Below, piece by piece: positions 35,577-44,348 of a stretch of 64,000 nucleotides of DNA. Within the stretch, counting starts at the first letter, position 1. Every line of letters begins with the position of its first letter. This stretch comes from DASQHL01 sp963843685 (lineage in GTDB: Bacteria > Chloroflexota > Dehalococcoidia > DSTF01 > JACRBR01). The notes beneath the pieces were generated by a model. It was given only the letters and a program-made list of their open reading frames with translations. It was not told the DNA's origin and made no database searches. The stretch covers positions 172,738 to 236,737 of the forward strand of contig CAWJLO010000006.1 in NCBI GenBank assembly GCA_963843685.1. Reading direction: 5' to 3'. Made by a program: the position numbers and the translations under genes.

Positions 35577-35607
35577 CTTCACGCGGACATCTGCTATCGA
35601 TGCCGGA

Positions 35608-35664
35608 TCAGGCGGCTGCCTCCAGGGTGCGCGACGACGCGGTGCAAGCAACAAGTTCGTTCAT
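35608..35664 (-). CDS. 18-codon leader peptide upstream of the RIO kinase
   Basis: ATG at 35664 after GGGAGGTGCGACAG. The product is MNELVACTASSRTLEAAA, ending TGA at 35610-35608. It sits between the promoter and two terminator-like hairpins, as in ribosome-sensing attenuators. No run of one amino acid is present, so general ribosome stalling rather than a single amino acid would be the signal. Confidence 0.6.
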   Translation of the reverse strand: MNELVACTASSRTLEAAA

Positions 35665-35707
35665 CTGTCGCACCTCCCTCGCACGGTGATCCCTGTCCGA
35701 CGGCATG

Positions 35708-35737
35708 AGCCTAGCCCGCGCCGCTGCCGCCTGTCAA
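35708..35737 (-). promoter_or_regulatory. sigma-70-type promoter of the RIO kinase transcript
   Basis: On the minus strand TTGACA (35737-35732) is separated by 18 nt from TAGGCT (35713-35708). Transcription would start near 35700, giving a leader of about 235-250 nt before the kinase. Confidence 0.7.
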
Positions 35738-35798
35738 CCGCTCGCCCAAACACCCGCCCGCGCTGGCTCACACGCGCTCGTCCCCATACGCTGGCCGC

Positions 35799-38438
35799 AT
35801 GACGAAGCGCATCATCGTCGTAGGCGGCGGCATCGCCGGTCTCACCGCCGCCTACACGCTGAAAAAGGACGGCTTCGACGTCCTCGTGCTCGAACGCGAG
35901 GCCACGCCCGGCGGCCGCATGCGCAGCGAGCGCCACGGCGACTTCGTCGTCGACCGCGGCGCCCAGTTCATCGCCAGCAGCTACCGCAACATGCGCGCCC
36001 TCGTCGACGAGCTCGGCCTGAAGCCCCACGTCCGCCGCCTCCGCACCGGCCGCGGCGCCGTCCTCCGCGACGGCAAGTTCGTCAGCTCCAACTACGCCGG
36101 CTTCAAGGCGATCTGGAAGGCCCGCGACCTCAGCCTCCGCAGCAAGCTCCGCCTCCCCCTCATCCTCAACGACCTCCGGCGCGCCCGCCGCATGCTCGAC
36201 TTCTATCGCATCGAGGACGCGGCCCCGCTCGACGACGCCTCCGCCCACGACTGGGTGCTGCGCCGCTTCGGCCGCGAAGTGCTTGACTACCTGATCGAGC
36301 CGCCGTTCGCCTCCACGTTCACGGTGCTGCCCGAGAACCTCTCCCGCGCCTTCGTCCTCGCCACGATCCAGTACATGTTCTCCGGCTTCCGCCTCAGCGC
36401 CTTCGAAGGCGGCAACGGCCTCCTCACCTCCACGCTCGCGTCGAAGCTCGACGTCCGCACCGGCGTCGAGGTCGCGCGCATCTCGCAGACGCCGGACGGC
36501 GCGGCCGTCACGCTCGCCAACGGCGAGAAGCTGAACGCCGACGCGGCCATCGTCGCCACGCCGGGCAACCACGTCGCCCGCCTGTGCGACACGCTGACTT
36601 CCGACGAGCGCCGCTTCTTCGAAGGCGTCCGCTACGCATCCAGCATCATCGTCTTCGTCATGACCTCCACCACCGAGGCCGATCCCGGCATCTACGGCCT
36701 CGGCATCAGCCGCCCGGAGGGCGTGCGCCTCTACGGCATGGCGATGGAGAACCCGAAAGACGGCGCCGTCCCGCCCGGCAAGACGATGTTCAACTGCGCC
36801 TTCAGCGAGGACTACGCCGCCGAGCTCATGTCGCGCCCCGACGCCGACGTCATCGACGCCCTCCACGGCGAGCTGCGCAAGCTCCCCCTCCGCGGCCTCG
36901 ACAAGACCGAGGGCCACGCCGTCCACCGCTGGCCCGAGCTGGTGCCCCAGTTCTACCACGGCTACATCCGCTCGCTCGCCGCCTTCAAGCAACGCCGCGA
37001 CCGCAGCGACCGTATCTTCTTCGCCGGCGACTACCTCGTCGGCCCCTACACCGAGGCCGCGCTCACCTCCGGCCTCCGCGCCGCCGCCGACGTCCAGGCG
37101 CGCTTCTCTCCCGTGGTCCGAGCAACGTTCAGAGGCGGTGACACCATGACGAAGATCGTAGCCATCGGCGTCGGCAGCATCGTCTTCGGCGTCGAGCTGC
37201 TCCGCGACGTCTACCAGACCCCGGAGCTCCGCGGCGCCGAGCTCTGGCTCGTCGACCTCGACCCCGAGGCTCTCCGCCGCATGGGCGGCCTCGCCGATGC
37301 GCTCAATAGGCACTCAGGCTGGGACGTCACGCTCCGCACGACGCCCGAGCGCATCGAGGCCCTCCCCGGCGCGGACTTCGTCGTCACCTCCATCGCCCGC
37401 GATCGCGACACCACCTGGGAGGCCGACCACCGCCTCGCCCTCAAGCACGGCTTCCCCAGCGTCCTCAGCGAGAACGGCGGCCCCGGCGGCCTCTCCCACA
37501 CCCTCCGCTCCATCCCGCCGATGCTCGAGGTCGCCCGCGACGTCGAGCGGCTCGCACCCGACGCCCTCATGCTCAACTACACCAACCCGGAGAACCGCGT
37601 CTGCCTCGCCATCCACCGCTACACAAACGTCCGCAGCATCGGCCTCTGCCACGGCGTCGCCGAGACGGTGCAGTGGGTCGCCGAGATGTTGGAGATGCCC
37701 CGCGACGACGTCGATCTGCGCGCCGCCGGCACCAATCACTTCACATGGACGACGTCACTGACCGAGCGCCCCTCCGGACGCGACCTGCTCCCCGAGCTGC
37801 GCGAGCGTCTCGGCGACGACCCGCCCGAGAAGTGGCGCCTCTGCGCGATGCTCTACGACAGGTTCGGCGTCTTCCCCACCACCGGTGACAACCATGTCGG
37901 CGAGTACATCGGCTGGGCCGCGGAGATCCTCGGCACGGAGGGCTACGACTTCAAAGCCTACGCCCGCGACCGCGTCCTCTCGCACCGCAACCTCGATGCC
38001 TGGGCCGCCGGTACGAAGTCCGTCGCCTCGCTCCTGCGCCAGCCCTCGCGCGAAGAGCGCCTCGGCCACTCCTGCACCGCCATCATGGCCGCGCTGATCT
38101 CCGGCCGCACCGTCCGCCGCCCGTCCTTCATCATCCCCAACGACGGCTACATCGAGAACATCGACCGCGACGCCGTCGTGGAAGTGCCCGGCGTCATCAG
38201 CGACGGCACCTTCACCGGCATGCCCGTCGGCCGCCTCGCCGGCCCCGTCGCCTCCATGGTCCAGCGCGAGATCGCCATCGAGGAGCTCGCCGTCGAAGCC
38301 GCCGTCACCGGCTCACGCGCGAAGGCGCTCGAAGCCCTGCTCATCGACCCCTGCGTCCACAGCGCAAACGCCGCCGAAGCCTTCCTCGACGAAGTCCTGG
38401 CCGAGCACCGCTCCTACTTGCCTGCGTTCTGGAGTTAG
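35799..38438 (+). CDS. fusion of an FAD amine-oxidase/PPOX-like enzyme and a GH4-like glycosidase
   Basis: A single 879-residue frame. Residues 1-445 are a flavin monooxygenase/protoporphyrinogen-oxidase-like protein: VVGGGIAGLTAAYTL, LEREATPGGRMRS, and a C-terminal FFAGDYLVGPYTEAALTSG FAD motif. Residues 450-879 are a glycoside hydrolase family 4-like, NAD- and metal-dependent protein: KIVAIGVGSIVFGVELL, NYTNPENRVC, GLCHGV and GTNHFTW. A 10-residue linker (FSPVVRATFRGG) joins them. ATG 37146 (residue 450) is the natural start of the second half, with a weak purine tract before it. Either a true fusion or two genes that lost the stop codon between them. Confidence 0.85.
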   Translation: MTKRIIVVGGGIAGLTAAYTLKKDGFDVLVLEREATPGGRMRSERHGDFVVDRGAQFIASSYRNMRALVDELGLKPHVRRLRTGRGAVLRDGKFVSSNYAGFKAIWKARDLSLRSKLRLPLILNDLRRARRMLDFYRIEDAAPLDDASAHDWVLRRFGREVLDYLIEPPFASTFTVLPENLSRAFVLATIQYMFSGFRLSAFEGGNGLLTSTLASKLDVRTGVEVARISQTPDGAAVTLANGEKLNADAAIVATPGNHVARLCDTLTSDERRFFEGVRYASSIIVFVMTSTTEADPGIYGLGISRPEGVRLYGMAMENPKDGAVPPGKTMFNCAFSEDYAAELMSRPDADVIDALHGELRKLPLRGLDKTEGHAVHRWPELVPQFYHGYIRSLAAFKQRRDRSDRIFFAGDYLVGPYTEAALTSGLRAAADVQARFSPVVRATFRGGDTMTKIVAIGVGSIVFGVELLRDVYQTPELRGAELWLVDLDPEALRRMGGLADALNRHSGWDVTLRTTPERIEALPGADFVVTSIARDRDTTWEADHRLALKHGFPSVLSENGGPGGLSHTLRSIPPMLEVARDVERLAPDALMLNYTNPENRVCLAIHRYTNVRSIGLCHGVAETVQWVAEMLEMPRDDVDLRAAGTNHFTWTTSLTERPSGRDLLPELRERLGDDPPEKWRLCAMLYDRFGVFPTTGDNHVGEYIGWAAEILGTEGYDFKAYARDRVLSHRNLDAWAAGTKSVASLLRQPSREERLGHSCTAIMAALISGRTVRRPSFIIPNDGYIENIDRDAVVEVPGVISDGTFTGMPVGRLAGPVASMVQREIAIEELAVEAAVTGSRAKALEALLIDPCVHSANAAEAFLDEVLAEHRSYLPAFWS

Positions 38439-38902
38439 GCGTCGGCGCTCGCGCCGTCGGTCTCGTTCTCGTCCCGCTCTGCGCCTCGCCCTGTGCCGTC
38501 GAAGATGTAGCCCAGGTCCGGCGATTGCAGAATCCGCCCCACGACGAAAGCCACCGCGATCGCTCCCGCGATCAGTGCGACCTTGCCCGCCACGCGCCCG
38601 CCGCGCCTCGCCGTCGCCTCAACAACGTGCTCGCGCTCCGACGCAAGGTAAGCCGGATCCTCCAGCGCCGCCGCCGTGCTCCCCCACGCCCGCGAGGCAT
38701 ACGCCGTCGGCTCCGGCACCTCCGTCGCGGCGATCGCCTCTCGCTGCGCGTCGGCCCGCTCCTCCTCCACTGGCATCGGCGGCGCGCCCGCGCCGTTCGT
38801 CCCGCCCACCGACTCCACCGGGTCGGCCGGAAACAGTGCCCGATTGCAGCGCTGCCGCGGCGGGTGGTTGCGGTCGCAGTACACGTCGTGTGTCGGTTGC
38901 AT
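38435..38902 (-). CDS. single-pass membrane protein with N-terminal Cys pair, unknown
   Basis: A 155-residue frame with YCDRNHPPRQRC at the N-terminus, a low-complexity middle, a transmembrane helix (VALIAGAIAVAFVVGRIL) and an acidic tail. It converges on the fusion gene with a 4-nt overlap. Codon use is gene-like, but no family is known. Confidence 0.5.
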   Translation of the reverse strand: MQPTHDVYCDRNHPPRQRCNRALFPADPVESVGGTNGAGAPPMPVEEERADAQREAIAATEVPEPTAYASRAWGSTAAALEDPAYLASEREHVVEATARRGGRVAGKVALIAGAIAVAFVVGRILQSPDLGYIFDGTGRGAERDENETDGASADA

Positions 38903-38984
38903 GTCTCATTCTAGTCACGCGAGAGGCCGGACGGCAGGTGACCCTATGAGTGAGGGCCGATAGGATGCGTGCCGGAGGGAGGCC

Positions 38985-40490
38985 ATGAAGTACGACGTCA
39001 TCGTCATCGGGGCCGGCGCCGCCGGTGCCGCACTCGCCACCCGGCTGACGGAGGATCCCGCCCGCAACGTCCTGTTGCTGGAGGCCGGGCCCTACTACCC
39101 GACGACCGAGCAGACCCCCGCCGACCTGCTGAACGGAAACGATAACTCCTACTACGCCCACGACTGGCACTACGAAGCCGTGGCGAACGTGGCCGGCCGC
39201 GTGCTCCCGCAGCCCTCCGGGCGCGTCGTCGGCGGCTCGTCTGCCGTCAACACCGCCATCGCCCTGCGCGGCACCCCGGAGGACTACGACGAGTGGGCCG
39301 CGCTGGGCAACGACGAGTGGTCATGGGCGAAGGTGCTCCCCTACTTCCGCAAGCTCGAGACCGACCTCGATCACGACGACGACTTCCACGGGCGCAACGG
39401 CCCGATCCCCATCCGCCGCTATCGGGAGGAGGAGCTGGCGCCCGTCCAGCTCGCATTCCTGCGAGCGATGCGCGCCCTCGGGGTCCCCGAGACGCAGGAC
39501 AACAACGACCCGGACTCCACCGGCCTCGGCTTCCACCCCATGAACAAGCGCGGCAGCCAGCGCATGAGCGTCGCCATCTGCTACCTGGAGCCGGCGCGCC
39601 ACAGGCTCAACCTCACCATCCGCGGCGACTGCCTGATCCACCGCATCCTCACCGACGGCGCTCGGGCCACCGGCGTGGAGGTCGAATCCGGCGGCGCGGT
39701 GCAAATCGTCGAAGGCGACCGCATCGTCCTCTCCGGCGGGGCGATCGGGTCTCCGGCCGTGCTGCTGCGCTCGGGCATCGGCCCGGAAGCGCACCTCCGC
39801 GAGCTGGGCATCGACGTCGTACAGGACCTGCCGGGAGTCGGCGCGGGCTTGGACGACCACCCCATGCTCGGGCCGGTCTTCGTCGCGAAGGAGGGACACC
39901 TCGACTACCACGACCCCGTCGTGCAGGTGACCTACCGCTACACCTCGCCGGGCGGCGCGGAGCGCAACGACATGCAGCTCATGCCGGTTTCGCAGATCCT
40001 GACGCGAAGCGGCGCCCTCGTGTTCTGCCTGGGCAGCGTCATCTACCGCCAGAAGTCCCGCGGGCGCCTGACCCTCACCTCGGCTGACCCGCACGTGCAG
40101 CCCCGCATCGAGGACGGCTTCTGCGAGCACCCGGACGACGTGCGCCGCCTCGTGGAGGGCGTGCGGTTCGCGCTGGAGGTCGGATCGCAGCCGGAGTTCG
40201 AGCACCTCGCGGATGGCGTGAAAGCGCCGCCGGTCGCCATGCTGGACGACGACGAGGCGCTGGGCCAGTGGTGCAAGGCGCTCGCCTCCAGCGGATTCCA
40301 CCCCAGCTGCACGGCGAAGATGGCGCCCGCGTCGGACCCGATGGGCGTCGTCGACCAGCACCTCCGCCTGCGCGGCTTCGACAACCTCTACGTCGCCGAC
40401 GCCTCCGTCATGCCGAACTGCCCCCGCGCCAACATCCACCTCACGTCAATCATGATCGGCGAGCGCATGGCCGACTGGCTCCGCGCCTGA
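38985..40490 (+). CDS. GMC-family FAD oxidoreductase
   Basis: A 501-residue protein with GGAGGGAGGCC before ATG 38985. FAD-binding VIGAGAAGAALATRL at the N-terminus, GMC signature 1 SGRVVGGSSAVNTAI, signature 2 LSGGAIGSPAVLLRSGIG, and the active-site region HPSCTAKMAPASDPMGVVDQ. The family includes choline and alcohol dehydrogenases/oxidases. Its substrate here is unknown. Confidence 0.93.
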   Translation: MKYDVIVIGAGAAGAALATRLTEDPARNVLLLEAGPYYPTTEQTPADLLNGNDNSYYAHDWHYEAVANVAGRVLPQPSGRVVGGSSAVNTAIALRGTPEDYDEWAALGNDEWSWAKVLPYFRKLETDLDHDDDFHGRNGPIPIRRYREEELAPVQLAFLRAMRALGVPETQDNNDPDSTGLGFHPMNKRGSQRMSVAICYLEPARHRLNLTIRGDCLIHRILTDGARATGVEVESGGAVQIVEGDRIVLSGGAIGSPAVLLRSGIGPEAHLRELGIDVVQDLPGVGAGLDDHPMLGPVFVAKEGHLDYHDPVVQVTYRYTSPGGAERNDMQLMPVSQILTRSGALVFCLGSVIYRQKSRGRLTLTSADPHVQPRIEDGFCEHPDDVRRLVEGVRFALEVGSQPEFEHLADGVKAPPVAMLDDDEALGQWCKALASSGFHPSCTAKMAPASDPMGVVDQHLRLRGFDNLYVADASVMPNCPRANIHLTSIMIGERMADWLRA

Positions 40491-40612
40491 TCCTCGAACC
40501 CTGCTCGACGTCGCTTGACCGCAGCCCGGTTCACTGCATGCCTCAGCACTGGCCGTCGCGGCCGCGCCCCGTGCCTCGCCCCGGCGTAAGGAGCACGCGA
40601 GTGATCGAAGGC

Positions 40613-40690
40613 GGGAGTGCAGAGGGCGCCGCGCCTCTGCCGGGGGCTCCGGGGGGTGTCCCCCCGGCCCTTCTTGTCTTCTTCCTTTTG
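40613..40690 (+). repeat. GC-rich dispersed repeat, copy C
   Basis: Begins GGGAGTGCAGAGGGCG, contains the hairpin CCGGGGGG-TGT-CCCCCCGG followed by a pyrimidine tract. Related to 53734-53842 and 53975-54084. It lies 120 nt after the GMC gene, so it could end transcription. Confidence 0.75.
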
Positions 40691-40855
40691 AAGAATTGTT
40701 CGGGGTACGCGCCAGCGGACACCGCACCCCACCAGTGGCGCCGGTTAAGTCTCTATTACGTACGACGATCGTGCCGCCCGCTCTCGCTACAATGATGACG
40801 CGCCAATCATGCGCCGGTCGTCCGAGGCGCTGGCGCCATCTAGAGCAACACCGGC

Positions 40856-40881
40856 GTCATCCTGAGCGAAGCGAAGGATCT
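40856..40881. repeat. short dispersed repeat, copy 1
   Basis: GTCATCCTGAGCGAAGCG continuing AAGGATCT. Similar words occur at 42305 and 53335, always in intergenic DNA; this kind of repeat is widespread in bacteria. Confidence 0.6.
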
Positions 40882-40931
40882 CGGCCGCGCAGGGCGCCCG
40901 AACCGCAGAGAGAAACCAGGAGACCCCAAGT

Positions 40932-42266
40932 ATGTCCATGAGCAACGACCAGAGGGACTACGTCCTCACCACCTGCCGCGACCACGATGTGAAGTTCATC
41001 CGCCTCTGGTTCACCGACATCCTCGGCTCGCTCAAGTCCTTCGCCATCACGGTGGAGGAACTGGAGGACGCCCTCGAAGAGGGCCAGGGCTTCGACGGCA
41101 GCAGCATCGAGGGCTTCGCCCGCATCGACGAGTCCGACATGATCGCCATGCCCGACCCGGCCACCTTCGCCATCCTCCCCTGGCGCCCCCGCGAGCGTGG
41201 CGTCGCCCGCATGTTCTGCGACATCCAGCAGCCCGACGGCACCCCCTTCGCCGGCGATCCCCGCTTCGTGCTCAAGCGCCAGCTCAGGCGCGCCGCCGAT
41301 CTCGGCTACACCTTCTACGTCGGGCCGGAGTTGGAGTTCTTCTACTTCAAGTCGTCGGACGCGCCGGAAGGCCTCGACAAGGGCGGCTACTTCGACCTCA
41401 CCCCGCTCGATGTCGCCAGCGACCTCCGCCGCCAGACGGTGCTCACGCTCGAGGAGATGGGCATCGGCGTCGAGTACAGCCACCACGAGGTCGCGCCAAG
41501 CCAGCACGAGATCGACCTCCGCTACACCGACGCGCTCACCATGGCCGACAACGCCATGACCTACCGCCTCGTGGTCAAGGAAGTCGCGCTCGCCAACGGC
41601 GTCTACGCCACCTTCATGCCCAAGCCGCTCGAAAACGAGAACGGCTCCGGCATGCACACGCACCAGTCGCTCTTCAAGGGCGATCGCAACGCCTTCTTCG
41701 ACGCCGACGACGAGTACCACCTGTCCCCGATCGGCAAGTCGTTCATGGCCGGACTGCTCCGCCACGCCCCCGAGTTCACGCTCGTCACGAACCAGTGGGT
41801 CAACAGCTACAAGCGCCTGATGCCCGGCTACGAAGCGCCCGTCTACATCACGTGGGCCCGCCGCAACCGCTCGGACCTCATCCGCGTGCCGCAGTACAAG
41901 CCCGGCAAGGAAGTGTCGACCCGCCTCGAGTACCGCGCGCCCGACGCCGCCTGCAACCCCTACCTCGCCTTCGCCGTCATGCTCGCCGCCGGCCTCGAGG
42001 GCATCGAGAACGAGTACCCGCTCGCCGCGCCGGCGGAGGAAAACGTCTTCGAGATCACCACCGAGGAGCGTGAGCGCCGCGGCATCGAGACGCTGCCCGG
42101 CAGCCTCAAGGAGGCGATCCAGGCCTTCGCAAAGAGCGACTTCGCCCGCCGCGCCCTCGGCGACCACGTCTTCGAGAGCCTGCTCAAGAACAAGACGATC
42201 GAGTGGGACGCCTACCGCCGCCACGTCAGCGACTTCGAGATGGACCGCTACCTCGCCGTCCTGTAG
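40932..42266 (+). CDS. glnA: type I glutamine synthetase
   Basis: A 444-residue GSI. Catalytic motifs: FDGSSIEGFARIDESDM, PELEFF, HHEVAPSQHEIDLRY, NGSGMHTHQS, and NRSDLIRVP with RLEYRAPDAACNPYLAFA. It lacks the adenylylation-loop Tyr motif of GSI-beta, so it resembles GSI-alpha regulated by feedback rather than adenylylation. It condenses glutamate and ammonia with ATP to glutamine. The start is ATG 40932, with a second in-frame ATG 6 nt later. Confidence 0.97.
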   Translation: MSMSNDQRDYVLTTCRDHDVKFIRLWFTDILGSLKSFAITVEELEDALEEGQGFDGSSIEGFARIDESDMIAMPDPATFAILPWRPRERGVARMFCDIQQPDGTPFAGDPRFVLKRQLRRAADLGYTFYVGPELEFFYFKSSDAPEGLDKGGYFDLTPLDVASDLRRQTVLTLEEMGIGVEYSHHEVAPSQHEIDLRYTDALTMADNAMTYRLVVKEVALANGVYATFMPKPLENENGSGMHTHQSLFKGDRNAFFDADDEYHLSPIGKSFMAGLLRHAPEFTLVTNQWVNSYKRLMPGYEAPVYITWARRNRSDLIRVPQYKPGKEVSTRLEYRAPDAACNPYLAFAVMLAAGLEGIENEYPLAAPAEENVFEITTEERERRGIETLPGSLKEAIQAFAKSDFARRALGDHVFESLLKNKTIEWDAYRRHVSDFEMDRYLAVL

Positions 42267-42304
42267 CCCCGGAACGCCGAGGCGCGTTGCGGCCGCCTCC
42301 TCGC

Positions 42305-42330
42305 GTCACGCTGAGCGCCGCGAAGGATCT
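42305..42330. repeat. short dispersed repeat, copy 2
   Basis: GTCACGCTGAGCGCCGCGAA continuing GGATCT, a degenerate copy of the 40856 repeat just after glnA. Confidence 0.5.
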
Positions 42331-42364
42331 TGTTCGCCACACCGCCGCGGTCTCGGCGCGGTGA

Positions 42365-42835
42365 CTAGGCTTCGCCCACCGCCCGCAGCGCCTCCCCCGT
42401 GAGCCGGTACCCCGTCCACTCATCCATCGCCACCGCACCCAGCGACCGGTAGAACGCGATCGACGGCTCGTTCCAGTCCAGCACGCTCCACTCCAGCCGT
42501 CCGCACCCCCGCTCCACGGCCAGCCGCGCCAGGTGCGCCAGCAGCGCCTTCCCGTGCCCCGCGCCGCGGTGCTCCGGCTTCACGAACAGGTCTTCGAGAT
42601 AGATCCCCGGCTTCCCCAGGAACGTCGAGTAGTTGTGGAAGAACAGCGCGAACCCCACCACCTCACCCCCGTCTTCCGCGAGGATCACCTCCGCGTATGG
42701 CCGCTCCCCGAAGAGGTGCGATCGCAGCTCGCCTTCGTCCAGCGTCACCTCGTGCGCCAGCCGCTCATACTCGGCGAGCCCGCGGATCAGTTCGGCGATG
42801 ACGTGCGTGTCCTCGGGCGTCGCGGATCGGATCAT
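42365..42835 (-). CDS. GNAT-family N-acetyltransferase
   Basis: A 156-residue protein starting MIRSATPEDTHVIAELIRGLAEYERL, the usual start of the diamine/spermidine-type GNAT group. Acetyl-CoA motif VKPEHRGAGHGKALLAHLA and then WSVLDWNEPSIAFYRSLGA. The substrate could be a polyamine or thialysine. It lies between glnA and nuoN without evident link to either. Confidence 0.92.
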   Translation of the reverse strand: MIRSATPEDTHVIAELIRGLAEYERLAHEVTLDEGELRSHLFGERPYAEVILAEDGGEVVGFALFFHNYSTFLGKPGIYLEDLFVKPEHRGAGHGKALLAHLARLAVERGCGRLEWSVLDWNEPSIAFYRSLGAVAMDEWTGYRLTGEALRAVGEA

Positions 42836-42902
42836 CGGGACGATGCTACCAGCCTGACACGGAGGGACGCACGGACCGGAGGATCGACGCTGAGTCTCGC
42901 CG

Positions 42903-44348
42903 TCAGGCGAAGATCGCCCGCGTCGCGTTGTCGATCGCGTCGAAGAGGTTCTGCGGGTACAGGCCGATGTAGAACACGCCCAGCATCAGCGCGAACGCCA
43001 GCCCGTTCATCAGCGCCGGCACGTTCAGCGATCCCTCGCCCTCCGCCGGCGCGCTCACGAAGGCCTCCCGCATCACCTGCAGGTAGTAGAAGAGCGAGAT
43101 CACGCTCGTCACCACGCCGATCGCCGCCAGCCAGTAGTACCCGGCGTCTGTTACCGCCTGGAACAGGATGAACTTGGTCACGAACCCCGCGAACAGCGGC
43201 AGCCCCGCCAGCGAGAACAACGCCCCCGCCAGCGTGCCCGCTAAGAGCGGCGCCCGCTCTCTCATCCCACGGAAGTCGCCGATCTCGTCCGTCCCCGTCA
43301 GGTTGTACCAGGCGATGATCACCACGAAGATCGCCATGTTCGAGACCATGTAGCCCGTCAGGTGCAGCACGAGCGCCGACGCCGTGTCGTGCGACAGCCC
43401 CGCGATCGCCATCAGCATGTAGCCGATCTGCCCGATCGATGAGTACGCCATCAGCCGCTTGATGTTGTGCTGCTGCAGCGCCAGCAGGTTGCCGAGGATC
43501 ATCGATGCCGCCGCCACGCCCGCGATCATCCAGCTCCAGTCGTCGTGCACCACCTGGAACGCCCCGCCGAACAGCCGCAGCAGCAGCGCGAACCCCGCCG
43601 CCTTCGACGTCGTCGACAGGTACGCCGTGATCGCCACCGGCGCCCCCTCGTACGCGTCCGGCGTCCACATGTGGAACGGCACCGCCGCCACCTTGAACCC
43701 CAGCCCCGTGATGATCAGCACCAGCGCCATCAGCAGCGCGAAGCTGTAATCGTGCGTCCCCGCGCTCAGCTGTGCCGAGATGTCGCTGTAGTACGTCGTC
43801 CCCGTCACGCCGTAGATCAGGCTCAACCCGTACAGGAACATCGCCGATGCGAACGCGCCCAGCAGCAGGTACTTCAGTCCGGCCTCGTTCGACTTCGCGT
43901 TGAACTTCTGGTACCCGACGAGGATGTACAGGCTGAAGCTCAGCAGCTCCAGCGAGAGATACGCCGTCATCAACTCGCGCGCCGCCGCCATCCCGATCGC
44001 GCCGATCGTCGACAGGATGATGAGCGAGTAGTACTCCCCCGGGTGCTTCAGCTTCTGCTCGACGAGCTTGCCGGACGCGAGGCACACGACAGCCGCCGTC
44101 GCCATGAAGAACACGCGGAAGTACGTCGTGTAGTTGTCGACCGAGACGATCCCCGCGAAGTTGCTCTGCTTGTTCACCCACGCCAGCGACACGCCGGCCG
44201 TCGCCGCCAGCCCCGCCGCCGCCACGTACGACAGCCACGCCTTCTTCACCTGCGGGGCGAACATGTCCAGCGCCATCACCAGCACGACGAGCCCGGCCAG
44301 GAAGAACTCCGGGATGAACAGCGTGTAGTCGTAGTTCAGGCCGCTCAC
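42903..44348 (-). CDS. nuoN: NADH-quinone oxidoreductase subunit N
   Basis: A 481-residue polytopic antiporter-like subunit of complex I. The conserved Lys helix HMWTPDAYEGAPVAITAYLST is present. The ATG overlaps the nuoM stop by 4 nt. Last gene of the nuo operon. Confidence 0.95.
   Translation of the reverse strand: MSGLNYDYTLFIPEFFLAGLVVLVMALDMFAPQVKKAWLSYVAAAGLAATAGVSLAWVNKQSNFAGIVSVDNYTTYFRVFFMATAAVVCLASGKLVEQKLKHPGEYYSLIILSTIGAIGMAAARELMTAYLSLELLSFSLYILVGYQKFNAKSNEAGLKYLLLGAFASAMFLYGLSLIYGVTGTTYYSDISAQLSAGTHDYSFALLMALVLIITGLGFKVAAVPFHMWTPDAYEGAPVAITAYLSTTSKAAGFALLLRLFGGAFQVVHDDWSWMIAGVAAASMILGNLLALQQHNIKRLMAYSSIGQIGYMLMAIAGLSHDTASALVLHLTGYMVSNMAIFVVIIAWYNLTGTDEIGDFRGMRERAPLLAGTLAGALFSLAGLPLFAGFVTKFILFQAVTDAGYYWLAAIGVVTSVISLFYYLQVMREAFVSAPAEGEGSLNVPALMNGLAFALMLGVFYIGLYPQNLFDAIDNATRAIFA

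Larger units (their letters stand above)
40491..40931. other. 441-bp intergenic with two repeat elements
   Basis: Contains copy C of the GC-rich repeat (40613-40690) and a short dispersed repeat (40856-40881). A TACAAT word at about 40789 is a possible -10 for glnA. No gene. Confidence 0.6.
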
